Assembly: GCA_963513945.1 (NCBI GenBank)
Contig: OY740716.1
Span: forward strand, 141,485,263-141,549,262
Length of the DNA stretch: 64,000 bases
Direction: 5' to 3'
Source of the DNA: Hydrotaea diabolus
Lineage: Eukaryota > Arthropoda > Insecta > Diptera > Muscidae
Made by a program: the position numbers and the translations under genes. The notes under the pieces are model-generated. The model saw nothing but the letters and a program-made list of their open reading frames with translations, had not been told where the DNA came from and searched no databases. This document shows, in pieces, positions 33,786 through 45,376 of the stretch; the stretch's first letter is position 1; every line of letters begins with the position of its first letter.

Positions 33786-33939
33786 ATTTTCAACAATGTG
33801 TATGGAAAGTTTTTTAAAATTGTATTGAGTTTTTGGAGCGATCACTTATTTTTTAAACAAATTAAAAACGATTGATTTAAAAAAACAGAATTTTTCTAAT
33901 CTCCACCAAGGGCTGGAGTTTCTATACACAGAAATTCCG

Positions 33940-35029
33940 TTAGTATAACCATAGGATAAAAGCTTTGATAATAATTTTCGAATTTCTGGAAATTATTCGT
34001 TCTCCAAAAAATTGACTTAACCGTGCCATTGTATCTCGGGCAGTGTGGGCAATGGCTCTGTCCTGCTGAAACCACACTTCAGGTCTGTTTTCAAGAGCAG
34101 GGCGTACAACATTGTCTATCATAAACCGATATCGCTTTCTATTTACGGTTACAGCACTTCCATCTTCATTATCGAAGAAGTTGTGATGGTATTTGTGTTG
34201 TAGTTCAATTGTAGACCTGCCTGGCTGTTGTGCCGGCGCTTAAAAACGTCACTGGCAATAAAAAAGGAGTTTGCTTGCGTGCACTCAAAAGCGATAAAGC
34301 AGGGTTTTTGTCAGCACTCTAATTAGTGCATCTACTGTTGTATAAAATAAAGCAGTGCCGAATTATTGGCAGTTTTAACTTTGAAACTTTAATGTCCTTT
34401 ATTTCCAAAAACATCTTATTTTAAACATAATTAACGGTACTCTTAATTCTAATTGTTTTTATTCATGTATCCCTAAAACTAAACAATATTTTAGAACTAA
34501 TCAGCTGTCGATCAGCCATTCAAATGAAAATGAGCTTTATCACCCATCACTTTGCGTTAAAATAATTAATCGCTGATTTAAATAATAAAATTCTATTATT
34601 CTGCTTCTGGTTGTTCAGTTGTGAATCTCTCCATTATTGATTCTCCACGTGTTATTTGTATAATCTGAAAAAAAAATATATATAGGGTGATCCATCTAGA
34701 GGTATTTTTTCAGAACCAAAAAAAAAATTGAAAATTCAAATCAATGGGCCTCATCACTGAACAAAATTGTGGTCGAAAACAGCGGATCTTCCCGTTTCTC
34801 ACCGAACGCTCATTTCCATAATACAGTTGCCAAAATTTGAAGGAAATTATATTCAAAAAATAAATGCCATAAAATGTCCTTTCAAATTGCCAATAAAGAT
34901 TCCACACTTGATTTTAATTTTTATATTATTTTTTGTTCTGAAAAAATACCTCTAGATGGATCACCCTATATAAACGAAAATGTTATTAAATTTGTAAACC
35001 CCATGGTAACTTTTGGCCCACCCTGTACT
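33940..35029 (-). mobile_element. R-b (DD41D-type) element, copy 3, with R-a MITE inside
   Basis: Its 5' end, read inverted from 35029, is CAGGGTGGGCCAAAAGTTAC, the R-b end. The 5' UTR (to 34560) is interrupted at TATA by the 34685-34966 element. The protein then starts with DEAHFHLNG-type codons at 34540. 34200-34510 is foreign or unrecognisable. 33940-34122 encodes MIDNVVRPALENRPEVWF, QQDRAIAHTARDTMARL (second D) and ERIISRNSKII; it breaks off before the third D. Confidence 0.7.
34685..34966. mobile_element. R-a MITE (deletion form of the rearranged-end element)
   Basis: GGGTGATCCATCTAGAGGTA left, inverse at right, TATA on both sides. Only ~110 bp of coding sequence remain (ATGGGCCTCATCACTGAAC to CATTTCCATAATACAG). 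The right junction ACAGTTGCCAAAATTTGAAG is the same as in the 25.7 and 42.5 kb copies. 282 bp. Confidence 0.85.
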
Positions 35030-35044
35030 ATGTAGACTCTGCAC

Positions 35045-35995
35045 CAACGAAAAAAAATTGTAAAAAAGTGGTTTACTAACATTCTTTGTGGTCGCAGAAG
35101 TACTCGTACAAATGACGCTGAACGTTCTGGACGGTCATTTGAAATCAATACACCTGAAATGTCTACAAATCCACGATATGGTGTTGGCCGATCGAAGAGA
35201 AAAAGTGAGTGAGATTGTTGATGCCATACACATTTTAAATGGCAGTGTGGTTTAGATTTTACATGATCAGTTGGTTTTAAGAAAGCTGTCTGCAAGATTT
35301 GCTCTCAGTTGACCATAAACGTAATCGTGTTACAACTTCAAAGGATTGTTTGGTTTGGTTTGAGTTGTGGATGAAACTCGGATCCATTACAATACTCCGG
35401 AGACCAAGCAGCAGTCTAAGCAATGGGTTTCTCCATGTGAACCGGCTCCGAAAAAGGCCAAGGTGACTTTGTCGTCCAATAAGGTGATGACAACTGTTTT
35501 GTGGCATACACGCGGAATAACCCTCATCGAATACCTTCTAAACGGCGAAAATTAGGCCAACTTCGTGGACCGATTTAACGAGGATTAAAAAAAAACGACC
35601 CCATAAGGCCAAGAAACAAACAAATTATTTTTCATCAAGCTAATGCACAGGTGCACACGTATGCAGTCTCAATGGCAAAATTGCATTAATTTGGTTACGA
35701 ATTGGTACCTCATTCGCCATATTCTATGGATTTAGTACCCAGTGACTATTTCCTATTCCCAAACCTAAAAAATGGCTCGGTGGAAAGATATTCAGCTCCA
35801 ACGATGAAATTATTGATGAAACAAATGCCTATTTTATGGACCTCGAAAAATCCTGTTTTTTTGGAAGGGATGTACAAATTGGAGAAAAGTTGGACTAAGT
35901 GTAAAGAGCTTAAAGGAGATAATGCTGAATATTTTTGTTGTTGCAAAAACAACTTTTTTTATTCGAAAAGTCACGGAATTTTTGATATGCCCTCG
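35045..35995 (+). mobile_element. DD34D mariner family K, 5'-truncated
   Basis: Begins inside the HTH part with MVKKWFTNILCGRR, TNDAERSGRS. First D in VDETRIHYNTPETKQQS (35367), then VTLSSNKVMTTVLWHTRGIT. The second motif reads FHQANAQVHT (D to A), the third YSMDLVPSDYFLFPNLKN (D kept). Right end TCACGGAATTTTTGATATGC..CCTCG before TA. Frameshifts at 35340, 35555 and 35690. The family belongs with the mellifera/irritans-type mariners by these motifs. Confidence 0.85.
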
Positions 35996-36132
35996 TATCT
36001 TACGGCTAAGATGTTAACTAATAAAAAAGATATTTACTATTTTAAAATTGAAAAAGGATAAAAAAGAATTTCTTTTACTTTGCTTCTATTCGAATCGAAG
36101 GTGTCTGGTAGGTGTCCCTGGAAACACCCATA

Positions 36133-36378
36133 TGTGACAGCGCATAGAGAAAGGGGAGACAAAGGGTTAAAAAAATCAATTTCCGCTTTTTTTTGATGAG
36201 GACAACATCTGAGCATCGAATGACCGATCCCATGCCCCAAAAGTGATCCCTCCCAAAGATATGCGCGTTTTATAAAAGTGATGGTACACCAAAGATACAC
36301 GTATTTAAATCTTTAAAATGGCTCTCCTGAACAAAACAGGTTTTTACCCTTAGGTCCAATTCTATTTTGCGCCTCACA
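36133..36378 (+). repeat. G-type MITE
   Basis: TGTGACAGCGCATAGAGAAA at the left, TTCTATTTTGCGCCTCACA at the right; TA flanks. Confidence 0.9.
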
Positions 36379-36384
36379 TATGCA

Positions 36385-38084
36385 AATTTTTATATCAAAA
36401 TTGACAATAATTTCTTTCTGTGTATAGTTTTATTTTAATTGCAAAATGTGAATTTCGCCAAATAGTTTGTGGTGAAATATTTTGGCAACCCCATAAAAGA
36501 CAACATATAAAAATCTATAAACTTGAAGCCTTCCTACTGCGGCCAGGGCCAAATCCTACTGAATTTGTGGCCCAATTAAATTATAATCCCTTCAAAATAG
36601 CAAAAGGGCAAACAAAGCCATTACGAATTTTCATTACTTTATCTGTAAATCGTTTGCTGATGAGTAGACAATTACAGGCGTACATACTCGTATCCTTGTT
36701 TGCCATACTGAGTAATAACATGCCCCTCCCGCTCCAAAGGCATTGGGGGAGGAGACTATGTTTGTGTTACACTCACAGGTAACGATGTCCTCTGCGTGTT
36801 AATTCGGCTAAGAAGTGTAGTGCTGCAGCTTTTATCACACATTCGGATTGTCCTTGCGTTTGCCATCTCGCCGCTCTTTGCCATGCAGACGTGACCAAAT
36901 ACGGGCGGCATCGCTACATTCCTCAAAGAGGAACTTAGAGCTCAGTTGTAAGGGTAGCATTCGTTACCTTTAATGGACATCTCGAGTGTACCAGTTTGTT
37001 TTTGCAATGACCGACTTTTTAACGTAGCGTAACTTTGATTCGTTGTAACTGACCTCTTAGTTTGTAGATGCTATTATTTAATTCTCCCTTTCTGTTGGCG
37101 TTTTGACATTGTTCCTGCCTGTCTCATTGCCCCTTCCCAACAAGTGTTCCCCACTTTTTAATCAAATTTCTTTGTTTTTATCTACTCTTTGCCAGACCCC
37201 CATTTTGGTGGAGCTTCGGTGCTGTGCTCTGCTGTTCTGTGCTCTTTTCTGGCTTTCATTATCATCGCAATTTGGGTGATTGGGTTTGTGTGTTCTGTTC
37301 TGTTCTGTTTTGTTCCACTGTTTCGTTTTTGTTTACGTCTTCTGGTTTCATTTTAACGTTTTTGTTTTTGCTCTCTGCTGGGTCTGCTTGGGCGCTAGAT
37401 TAGTTCGGTTTGTTTTTTTTTGTCGCCGTTCCTTTGCTATCTTATTTGGGCATTAGTTATCCTTCAAGTGCTAGTAAGTTTATCGCTTTCCAGATTCGTC
37501 ATTCGACTTGTGGGAAGGCACAGACGTACCGACGGGTAGGCAAACATACTTACTCGTATGCACTTACCTACATACTTACAATCAGTTGCTGGCCAATTAT
37601 ATAAATGTATGTTTGTACATTAGGGTGGATTGCTCAAGAGAACTTACTACTCCAGACCAGCAATTAGGCTTATTGGTTTGTTTTGTGGCAATTCCCTACA
37701 GAACCTGACACTATAAATGTAACTAGAATAGATATAAAATGACCACCGTTCAATCAAAAAAAAAAAAAACAAGTAAAAACGTCGTAAAGTACGGCCAGTC
37801 CAAAACCATGGATTGAGTTGTACTGCGGTGATAGGATTTGGGTATTTGTTCGTTAGTGGTTGGTCCATGCTTGACAGAACTACTTTTTTGGGCCCGATGA
37901 ACCAAGATCCTATTAAGATTCTTGAAAAAAAATTAATGATTTTAAATACCCATGCCTATATTCCGAAAGGAACATAGAAGGCCCCTAGGTTAGGGTTTTA
38001 AATTTAGACATATCTTATAAGTTAATGCATATTGAGATAAGTGAGATAAGTCCACTGTTTCTGGGAACCACACACAGAGAACAG
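36385..38084. other. Unassigned sequence, possibly host DNA
   Basis: No transposon ends were found. 37080-37440 is T-rich with TCTGTTCTGTTCTGTTTTGT. 37530-37620 has ACTCGTATGCACTTACCTAC-type sequence common in fly introns. The open frames (e.g. 36420-36782, 120 codons) lack recognisable domains. Confidence 0.4.
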
Positions 38085-38240
38085 ATTCGTTAACATAATC
38101 GATTTTTTTGCCAACCGAATTATTAAGGTTACTTACACCTCGAGTATTCTATCAGTACAGCCGAATGTAAGTTATTGCTCTGTAATTTGCAGTTATTGAA
38201 ACTGTAGTACCAGTGCAACATACCAAGTATCCGAACCTTG
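38085..38240. repeat. C1 repeat, left end
   Basis: CACACAGAGAACAGATTCGT, TTTTTTGCCAACCGAATTAT and GAGTATTCTATCAGTACAGC, as at 17880-17940. Confidence 0.55.
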
Positions 38241-38467
38241 AGAGAAGGATTTTTGGATCTTAAAGTCCACATGCCACATTTGTTCAACGAAAAAAAATAA
38301 AATTTTAGTCAGAGGCAAACAACTGTTTGTTTAAACAATTAAAGTACTCGTAGCGAGGGTCTTGGTGAGGAAAAAGTGGAAAAGTTGGTACAGTCGAACC
38401 TGGATAAGTGGAATTGCAACGGACCGACTGTTCATTTCCACTTAAAGAGGTACTAATATTTAGTACA

Positions 38468-39777
38468 CGCAGAGAAAAGATATGGTTACACTGTGGTCAC
38501 CGTAACACTAATATGTTCTCTACAATAAAAGCATGTTCGTATTGTTTATTGAATTTTATTTTGACAATAGTATGATTGCGACAATATTGCTATTGTTGAA
38601 ATGTAACAATAGTATTATTGCCAAATTTAGAAATGATAATATGGTTGTAGCAACAATATAAACATGGTTGGTGCAACAAAAGTATTGTTGTTTAAAATTT
38701 ACGTTAACAATAATTTGATTACGACGATCATACAGTATGGTTGCGACTATGAACATAACAAAACAGGTTTTATAGAGCATGTATGCATGTGTGTGCGTAT
38801 TTTTTTTTGATATACAAAAAAACACATACACACGATACAGTGAATGGTTGCTGTCCATTAAAAAAGACAACAACAATCGGAAGGTAGTTCGAGGGATTTT
38901 TATTGTGTTTAGTTTGTTCGGTGAAATACTCTAATACCGACTGGTTCTCGTTTATTTAAAATCTGCCTGCACTTAAGTATATAGCCATTGATCATTGTAA
39001 AATCACATTCGTTACTTGGTGTCTACGGATGGTGAAGTAGCATTCACCCCTGCTGGCAACTAAAAGTATTTTTGACCGTTGGAATATATATTTTTGTTTC
39101 TTGAATGAAATGTTTAATAAAAACATGGCATCAAATCTGGCTATGAACTAATAGTAATGCAATTTAAAATAATATACGAGTACTTAATAAAAATCTCTAT
39201 TTTTGAATAACAACAATAACCAATCCTAATAAATAATTTTGGGGATTATAGTATGGTTGAGTGTGAATCATACTATGGTTGTGGTGATCATAGTATGGTT
39301 GCGTGTGAATCATACTATGGTTGTGAGGATCATACTATGGTTGTGCGATGAACATACTATGGTTGTGAGGATCATAATATGGTTGTGGAGATAATAGTAT
39401 GGTTGAGTGTGTATCATACTATGGTTGTGTGGATCATAGTATGGTTGCGTGTGAATCATACTATGGTTGTGAGGATCATACTGTGGCTGTATGAGAAACA
39501 TACTATGGTTGTGAGGATCATAATATGGTTGTGGAGATAATAGTATGGTTGAGTGTGAATCATACTATGGTTGTGAGGATCATAGTATGGTTGTGGAGAT
39601 GATAGTATGGTTGATTGTGAATCATACTATGGTTGTGGGGATTATAGTATGGTTATGTGTGAATCATACTATTGTAGTGAGGATCATACTATTGTTGTGT
39701 GACAACCATATACCCAACAATAGTATGATCCTCTTCGAATATTGTCACCCCAACCATACTTTTTTTCTGCGTGTAGG
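38468..39777 (+). mobile_element. C2 element, the most complete copy
   Basis: Left end ACGCAGAGAAAAGATATGGT and right end, inverted, ACACGCAGAAAAAAAGTATG, so the ends are related inverted repeats. Unique interior 38860-39235 (GACAACAACAATCGGAAGGT, ATAGCCATTGATCATTGTAA, CCAATCCTAATAAATAATTT) is shared with the 58.9-63.3 kb copy and with pieces at 6.9 and 47.9 kb. Right part is a tandem array. No protein frame was recognised, so it is non-autonomous; superfamily unknown. A maT copy abuts its right end. Confidence 0.65.
39240..39690 (+). repeat. Tandem array of TATGGTTG units with higher-order structure
   Basis: About 18 units of 24-28 bp of the type ATCATAGTATGGTTGTGNG. A larger period of ~146 bp is visible: AACATACTATGGTTGTGAGG occurs at 39351 and 39497 with the same following units. 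Consecutive units alternate TATAGT and CATACT, so neighbouring units are partly inverted and can pair. Confidence 0.85.
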
Positions 39778-41176
39778 GACATACATACTGTTACAACATT
39801 GAACACACCCATTTCAATAGTAGAACTGAACGTACCCCCTTAATGTCATATGGGTTTTGAAAGCTAACCTCAATAGCGTTAGTCTGTAACGGGATTTTAA
39901 AATTGTTTCAACTTTCATCATGGAGTGGTCGAATAATGAGAACCGCATCGCTGTGATAGCGCTTTTCAAGTGTGAAATGAAAAAAAACGATATTTTCAAA
40001 ACGCTCCGGCCACTAGGGACTAGCCGCATATTCGTCTGCCGATGCATAAAACTGTTTGAGGTGACAGGAGATGTAAAAGACCGCCACCGGTCGCGCCGCC
40101 CACGCTCTGTTCCAACACCGCATGTCATCAAAGCCGTTAAACCAAGCACTCACAGAAATCCGCTCCGAAAACGGAAAATCATGGCCCGTGATATGAATAT
40201 CACGCAAAAGTCTATGAGTCGAAACATTAAAAAAGACTTGGGACTTTCAAACGCCGTACCGGAAATTTATTGACTGCAGCTTTAAAAAAAAATAGGATTG
40301 AAAAATGCAAACGTCGTTTGGTGAAGCACGCTGATAACTTGCACAAAAAATTTTGTTCACCGATGAAAAAATGTTTACCGCTCAGGAAAAATTTAACAAG
40401 CAAAACAAGCAAGCGGTCATCAAAGGAAGCATTTGACTGATCCCAAGGGTGGAAAAGGGTCATCACCCAGCTTCAGTCATGGTTTGGTGTGGGGTGGGGT
40501 GTCTCTTACGATGGGGTCACTGACCTGCATCTGTAGCATCTGACTGATCCCAAGGATGGAAAAGGGTCATCACCCAGCTTCAGTCATGGTTTGGTTAGGG
40601 GTGTCTCTTACGATAGGGTCACTGACCTGCATTTCTGCGAACAAGGAGTGAAAACATCGGCCAAAGTTTACCAAGAACCCGTTTTGGAAGCTGTTGTGAA
40701 GCCTCTTAACAATTCCCTGTTCCAAAACCAGCCATGGACTTTCCAGCAGGATTCTGCGCCGGCCCATAAGGCTAAAAAATCCTAGGCCTGGCATCGAAAC
40801 AATTTGTCAGCGTTCATTTCCTCTGAAGAATGGCCCTTAGGCAGTCCAGATTTGAACCCATTGGATTACAAATTGTGGACGGTTTTAGAGGACAAGGTTT
40901 GTCACAAAAGATACCCCAACATTAGATCTCTAAGACTGCTTTGTTTCGAGCTGTGGCCAATTTTCCAATGGACAAGGTTGGTGCAGCAATTGACAATTGG
41001 CCAGTGCGACTTAAGGCGTGTGTAAAGGCAAAAGACGGACATTTCGAATAGGTAGATTCTTTTTGGATACAATATACATCAATAAATATAGTAAAATATA
41101 TTTGGTCCAAAAACATTCAATTATTTTTATTTTACAGCATAAAACGTGTGTAACAGTATTTATGTTCCTACTAAGT
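39774..41176 (+). mobile_element. maT-like element with internal tandem duplication
   Basis: Starts TAGGGACATACATACTGTTA (first bases of the end lost at the C2 border), ends TTTATGTTCCTACTAAG. 1.40 kb, longer than the ~1.28 kb norm because ~115 bp are duplicated (see transposase). Confidence 0.9.
39920..41051 (+). pseudogene. maT-like transposase with duplicated WW region
   Basis: ATG at 39920 (MEWSNNENRIAVIALFKCEM). The HTH part is open to 40273 with RPLGTSRIFVCRCIKLFEVT and GDVKDRHRSRRPRSVPTPH. The first-D region (FTDEKMFTAQEKF) is frameshifted at 40350. The block from TGATCCCAAGG to GACCTGCAT occurs twice (40437-40530 and 40546-40630), giving two copies of the VMVW region. FQQDSAPAHKAKKS (second D) is followed by a stop. 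SPDLNPLDYKLWTVLEDKV (third D) is intact. Stop TAG at 41049-41051. Confidence 0.85.
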
Positions 41177-41179
41177 CCA

Positions 41180-41814
41180 CTTTTAAAATCACACTGAAAA
41201 AATCTGTCTCACTCATTTTTTTTTTAAATTTTTTTGTAATTTTTAACATTGGATGCGTTTTTACACAGAATTTTTTAAAAGGAACAGAACAATTTTTTAT
41301 CTGAATAATAAAGAGAGTATTCTTACGATTACAATACTGTGTCATTTTAAAAATCCGTTAGAAACCCTTTCTTCTTTCCAAATCAGCCAAAAAACTTTAA
41401 ATCGGTTGCTATTCAACTAAGTTACTGGCATATAAGTGCGTAAGATCCGAAAACCCGTTTTTTAACCCGTAACTCCAGATTTTGGAGGTGTTTGGGAAAT
41501 TACAAAATCGGTTTCTTGTTGTACTCAGCAAGATCTACAAGAAAAATAATATCACTTCCCAGGTATTTTGACTTTATTCTTTTTTGTTACACTGTGTAAT
41601 AAGTGGTGACAACAGATAACTTATTTGTAGTAACCAGACATCGTTTAGAATATAATCCCTATAAAAATTTATCGATTCTTGCCACTACCAAATCTTTGTT
41701 TTAGACGAATTTTAAATGTGTAGAATTCGCCAAAAAACGAACGGAAACAACAAAAATGTGCTTAATCTGTTTTAATTTCTTCGTGGTCAGACGTAAAATG
41801 CTTCCAAACGCTTC
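41180..41814. other. Unassigned sequence
   Basis: No recognisable feature. Confidence 0.35.
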
Positions 41815-42165
41815 AGCGATTTACATAAACCAACTATTATTAAGCGCAGTATGATATTGCGCTATTAAGATTGCTCTACTTAGAGTTCAAAGACTATATG
41901 CAAAGGATAATTCTCAGTAATTCAAATGAGACTCCCGTATAAGTCATTTGATTTGTAGCCAAAGTAATCGTTGCCAAAGACTGCTGAAGAAAAACCTTGG
42001 CGGGTTTAACAACAGCTGTACAGTCTGCCTGGCAACCAAAGGAGCAATACGTTTCACCAATTTTTACGTTGAGTCTGAAAAAGAAACACCAAAGGTCTCG
42101 AGCCAAAATAAAATGTCATAAAAATGATAAAAGTCCGAATAAATGTTAACAAAACAAAAAACAAA
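41815..42165. repeat. Dispersed repeat Q, copy 1
   Basis: Homologous to 49615-49945: CTCCCGTATAAGTCATTTGA, AACCTTGGCGGGTTTA, CAGTCTGCCTGGCAACC, CCGAATAAATGT. Both copies keep a minus-strand frame with CQADC.AV.KPAKVFLQQSL, yet the ends of that frame differ. The coding nature is doubtful. Confidence 0.6.
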
Positions 42166-42529
42166 CTTTTAAAAATATTTTCGAGGATATAAAAACTAGC
42201 TTTACATTATTTTAGCAAAATTACTTACAATTGAATTTTTTGGTGGCTACCCATACTTTCCGAGCGCTTTTTTAAGGTATGTCCCTACTAACAGTACCCA
42301 TATTAACCAAAAAATTATTATTTCTAAAGCAAATACTCAATGAAAACGTTTTTTTTCCCTTAAAGGCAAACTTAACTTAAGATTTGCACCAGATTACGAA
42401 AATCCAGCTCACGAATGCAGCCAATTAGTGTCAAAATAGTTAAAATCTCTTTTTAAAACATATCAAACTACATATGTACTTTTGCAACTTTTCATTCGCT
42501 CCGTACAAGCCAAAGCACTCGAATGTATA
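42166..42529. other. Unassigned sequence
   Basis: A small maT-end-like piece (GGTATGTCCCTACTAACAG) lies at 42276-42294. Otherwise nothing recognised. Confidence 0.35.
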
Positions 42530-43327
42530 GGGTGATCCATCTAGAGGTATTTTTTCAGAACAAAAAAAAATAAAAATTCAAATCAAGTGTGGAATCTTTA
42601 TTGGTAATTTGAAAGGACATTCTATGGCATTTATTTTTTGAATATTTTTTCCTTCAAATGTTGGCCGCAACTACGCCTCAGGGTTTCCATTCTGAGGGTC
42701 CAATTTTGAATGACTCGTTCGAGCATTTCGACCGGTATGGCTTTAATGACACGCGTAATGTTGGCTTCCAAAACCTGAATCGTAGCTGGTTTGTCAGCAT
42801 AGACTTTGGACTTTACGTAACCCCTAAGAAAAATGTGTAAAGGTGTGATATCACTCGATCTAGGCGGCCAACTCACCTGTCCAAAATGTCAAACTAGCTG
42901 CTCTTTGAAATGACCTCTCAATTGATCCATTGTTTGAGCAGCTGTATGACAAGTGGCACCATCCTTTTGAAACCAAGTGTCGTAAAGATTACGGGCTTCA
43001 ATTTCGGATACCATAAAGATCGATATCATGGCGCGATAGCGAGCACCATTCGCGGTTACGTTCCGGCCATCATCATTGTTGAAAAAATATGCACCAATGA
43101 TTTTGTTTATTGACTTTGTCGTTGAGCCATAATTGGGCCTCAACGGATCTTTCCGTTTCTCACCGAAGGCTCATTTCCATAATACAGTTGCCAACATTTG
43201 AAGGAAATTGTTTTCAAAAAGTAAATGCCATAAAATGTCCTTTCAAATTGCCAAAAAAAGACACCACACTTGATTTGAATTTGAATATTTTTTTTGTTCT
43301 GAAAAAATACCTCTAGATGGACGTCCC
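42530..43327 (-). mobile_element. R-a element, rearranged-end form
   Basis: Same ~125-bp inverted ends as the 25.7-kb copy. On the minus strand: INKIIGAYFFNNDDGRNVTA, FQKDGATCHTAAQTMDQL (second D), WPPRSSDITPLHIFLRGYVK (third motif; D to H), SKVYADKPATIQVLEANITR, RVIQNWTLRMETLRRSC. The HTH part is absent; N-terminal residues begin at the QLYYGNE stretch directly joined to the inverted 3' UTR. 0.8 kb. Confidence 0.85.
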
Positions 43328-43329
43328 TA

Positions 43330-43720
43330 TACAAATCAAGCTCCATTTGCTACCGTAGTGTATTCATTGGTACGGAAATATCAGCATTTACCGTTCCTTC
43401 GCAAATCATTTGCAGATTATTGAGGATGAATGAAAACAAAAATGATTTCTCACTTTTTTATGCAACACTGACATTTACGTGAATTGATTGCATATAATAA
43501 AGAATAATGTTGGGTAATATATTAAAAGATTTATTGGCTAATTGTATTCATTTCACGGCATATTAAATCCATCAAAGATTAAACAGTCTTTTGCCAGAAT
43601 GTTAAAATCACAGCAATTATACGTTAATGCAGACGGTCTGCGATTGATGTGGTTGTGTGGTATTTTTAATTAAGGATTTAATATTTTTTATACACATTTT
43701 GCATTTTTTATAATTATACA
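43330..43720. other. Unassigned sequence
   Basis: No recognisable feature. Confidence 0.3.
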
Positions 43721-43775
43721 GGGAGGGCCAAAATTTACCACGGGGTTTAAAAATTTTATAACTTTTTCGCTTATA

Positions 43776-45067
43776 CTTAGTAGGGACATAAATACGGTTA
43801 CACACGTTTTATGCTGTAAAATAAAAAGAACTGAATGTTTTTGGACCAAATATTTTTTGATATATTTATTGATGTATATTGTATCCAAAAAGAATCTACT
43901 TATTCGAAATGTCCGCCTTTTGCCTGTACACACGCCTTAAGTCGCACTGGCCAATCATCAATAGCTGCACGAACCTCGTCCATTGGAAGCAATCTTAAGA
44001 GATCCAATGTTGGGGTATCTTTTGTGACAAACCTTGTCTTTTAAAGCCGTTCACAATTTGTAATCCAATGGGTTCAAATCTAGACTGCCTGAGGGCCATT
44101 CTTCAGAGGAAATGAACGCTGGCAAATTGTTTCGAAGCAAGGCTGGGACGTTTTAGCCTTATGGGCCGGCTAAACGTCCAGAATCCTGCTGGAAAGTCCA
44201 TGGCTGGTTTTGGAACAGGGAATAGTTAAGAGACTTCACAACAGCTTCCAAAACGGTTTCTTGGTAAACTTGGGCCCATGTTTTGACTCCTTGTACGCAG
44301 AAATGTAGGTCAGTGACTCGATCGTAGGACACCCCACCAATCCAAGACTGAGGCTGGGCGATGACATTTTTCCACCCTGGGATCAGTTCAGATGCTTCCT
44401 TAGATGACCTCGCATACACTCTATCATTTTGCTTGTTAAATTTTTCCTGAACGGTAAAAATTTTTTCATCGGTGAACAAAATTTCTGTGTGCAAGTTATC
44501 AGCGTGCTTCACCAAAAGACGTTTGCATTTTTCAATCCTTTTTTTAAAGCTGCAGTCAATAAATGTCCGGTACGTCGTTTGAAAGCCCCAAGTCCCAAGT
44601 ATTTTTTAATGATTCGACTCATAGACATTTGCGTGATACTCATCTCACGGGCCATGATTTTCTGTTTTCGGAGCGGATTTCTGTGAATTCTTGATTTAAC
44701 GGCTTTGGTGACATGCGGTGTTCGAACAGAGCGTGGGCGGCCCGACCGGTGGCGATCTTTTACATCTCCAGTCTCCTCACACAGTTTTATGCATCGGTAG
44801 ACGAACATGCGGCTAATCCCAAGCGGCCGGAGCGTTTTGAAAATATCACATTTTTCATTTCACACTTGAAAAGCGCTATTACAGCGATACGGTACTCATT
44901 ATCTGACCACTCCAAGATGAAAGTTGAAACAATTTTAAAATCCCGTTACAGACTAACGCTATTGAGGTTAGCTATCAAACCCCATATGACATTAACGGGG
45001 TATGTTCAGTTCTACTATTGAAATGGGTGTGTTCAATGTTGTAACAGTATTTATGCCCCTACTAAGT
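43776..45067 (-). mobile_element. maT-like element, nearly full length, inserted in R-b
   Basis: CTTAGTAGGGACATAAATAC left, TTTATGCCCCTACTAAG right, TA on both sides. 1.29 kb. Confidence 0.9.
43900..44915 (-). pseudogene. maT-like transposase, start codon lost
   Basis: At the place of the family ATG (44913-44915) stands TTG. From there the HTH part is readable (RCIKLCEETGDVKDRHRSGR, PHVTKAVKSRIHRNPLRKQK, SITQMSMSRIIKKYLGLGAF). 44159-44515: MVKHADNLH, LFTDEKIFTVQEKF (first D), VSYDRVTDLHFC, NQPWTFQQDS (second D), then a small insertion (GCTAAACGTCC) breaks the frame. SPDLNPLDYKLW-type third motif is present with R for S-P in another frame. ~80 bp near 43985 are missing. Stop TAA 43900-43902. 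Confidence 0.85.
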
Positions 45068-45376
45068 ATATTTTGTTTAATTTTTTTCAGATTATAAAAA
45101 TAACACTTGAAGAATAAATAATGGAGAGGTTTACAATTGAACAATGAACCATAATAATCGAACTTTATTATTTAAATCAGCGATCAATTATTTTAACGCA
45201 AAGTGATAAGGGATGCAGTTCATTTTCATTTGAATGGCTTTGTTAATAAGCTGAACTATAGGCTCTGGAGTTCTGAAAATCCAAGAGCCATTCATCAATG
45301 CCAATTGCACTCCATTAGGTGTACAGAACGAGGGCTGCTATATATTTTTTTTGACCTGATAATGAAAATGCGAATA

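Larger units (their letters stand above)
43721..45328 (+). mobile_element. R-b (DD41D-type) element, copy 2, split by a maT insertion and cut by a mariner
   Basis: 5' end CAGGGAGGGCCAAAATTTAC at 43720, 5' UTR to TATA at 43774. After the maT copy it goes on at 45068 with TTTTGTTTAATTTTTTTCAG and reaches the protein at 45200 (AVHFHLNGFVNKLNYRLWS). It ends at GTGTACAG (45328) where the N-family mariner begins; no continuation was found on the other side. Confidence 0.75.

Noticed and set aside
36420..36782. 120-codon open frame on the plus strand
   Set aside because: No family features; biased by simple sequence. Likely chance.
39240..39690. CRISPR-like look of regular repeats
   Set aside because: Units are contiguous, variable and partly inverted, without spacers, in a eukaryotic transposon.
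39310..39802. Repetitive frames (HNHSMIHTQPYYDP type and VNHTMVV type)
   Set aside because: Translation of the TATGGTTG tandem array; no coding evidence.
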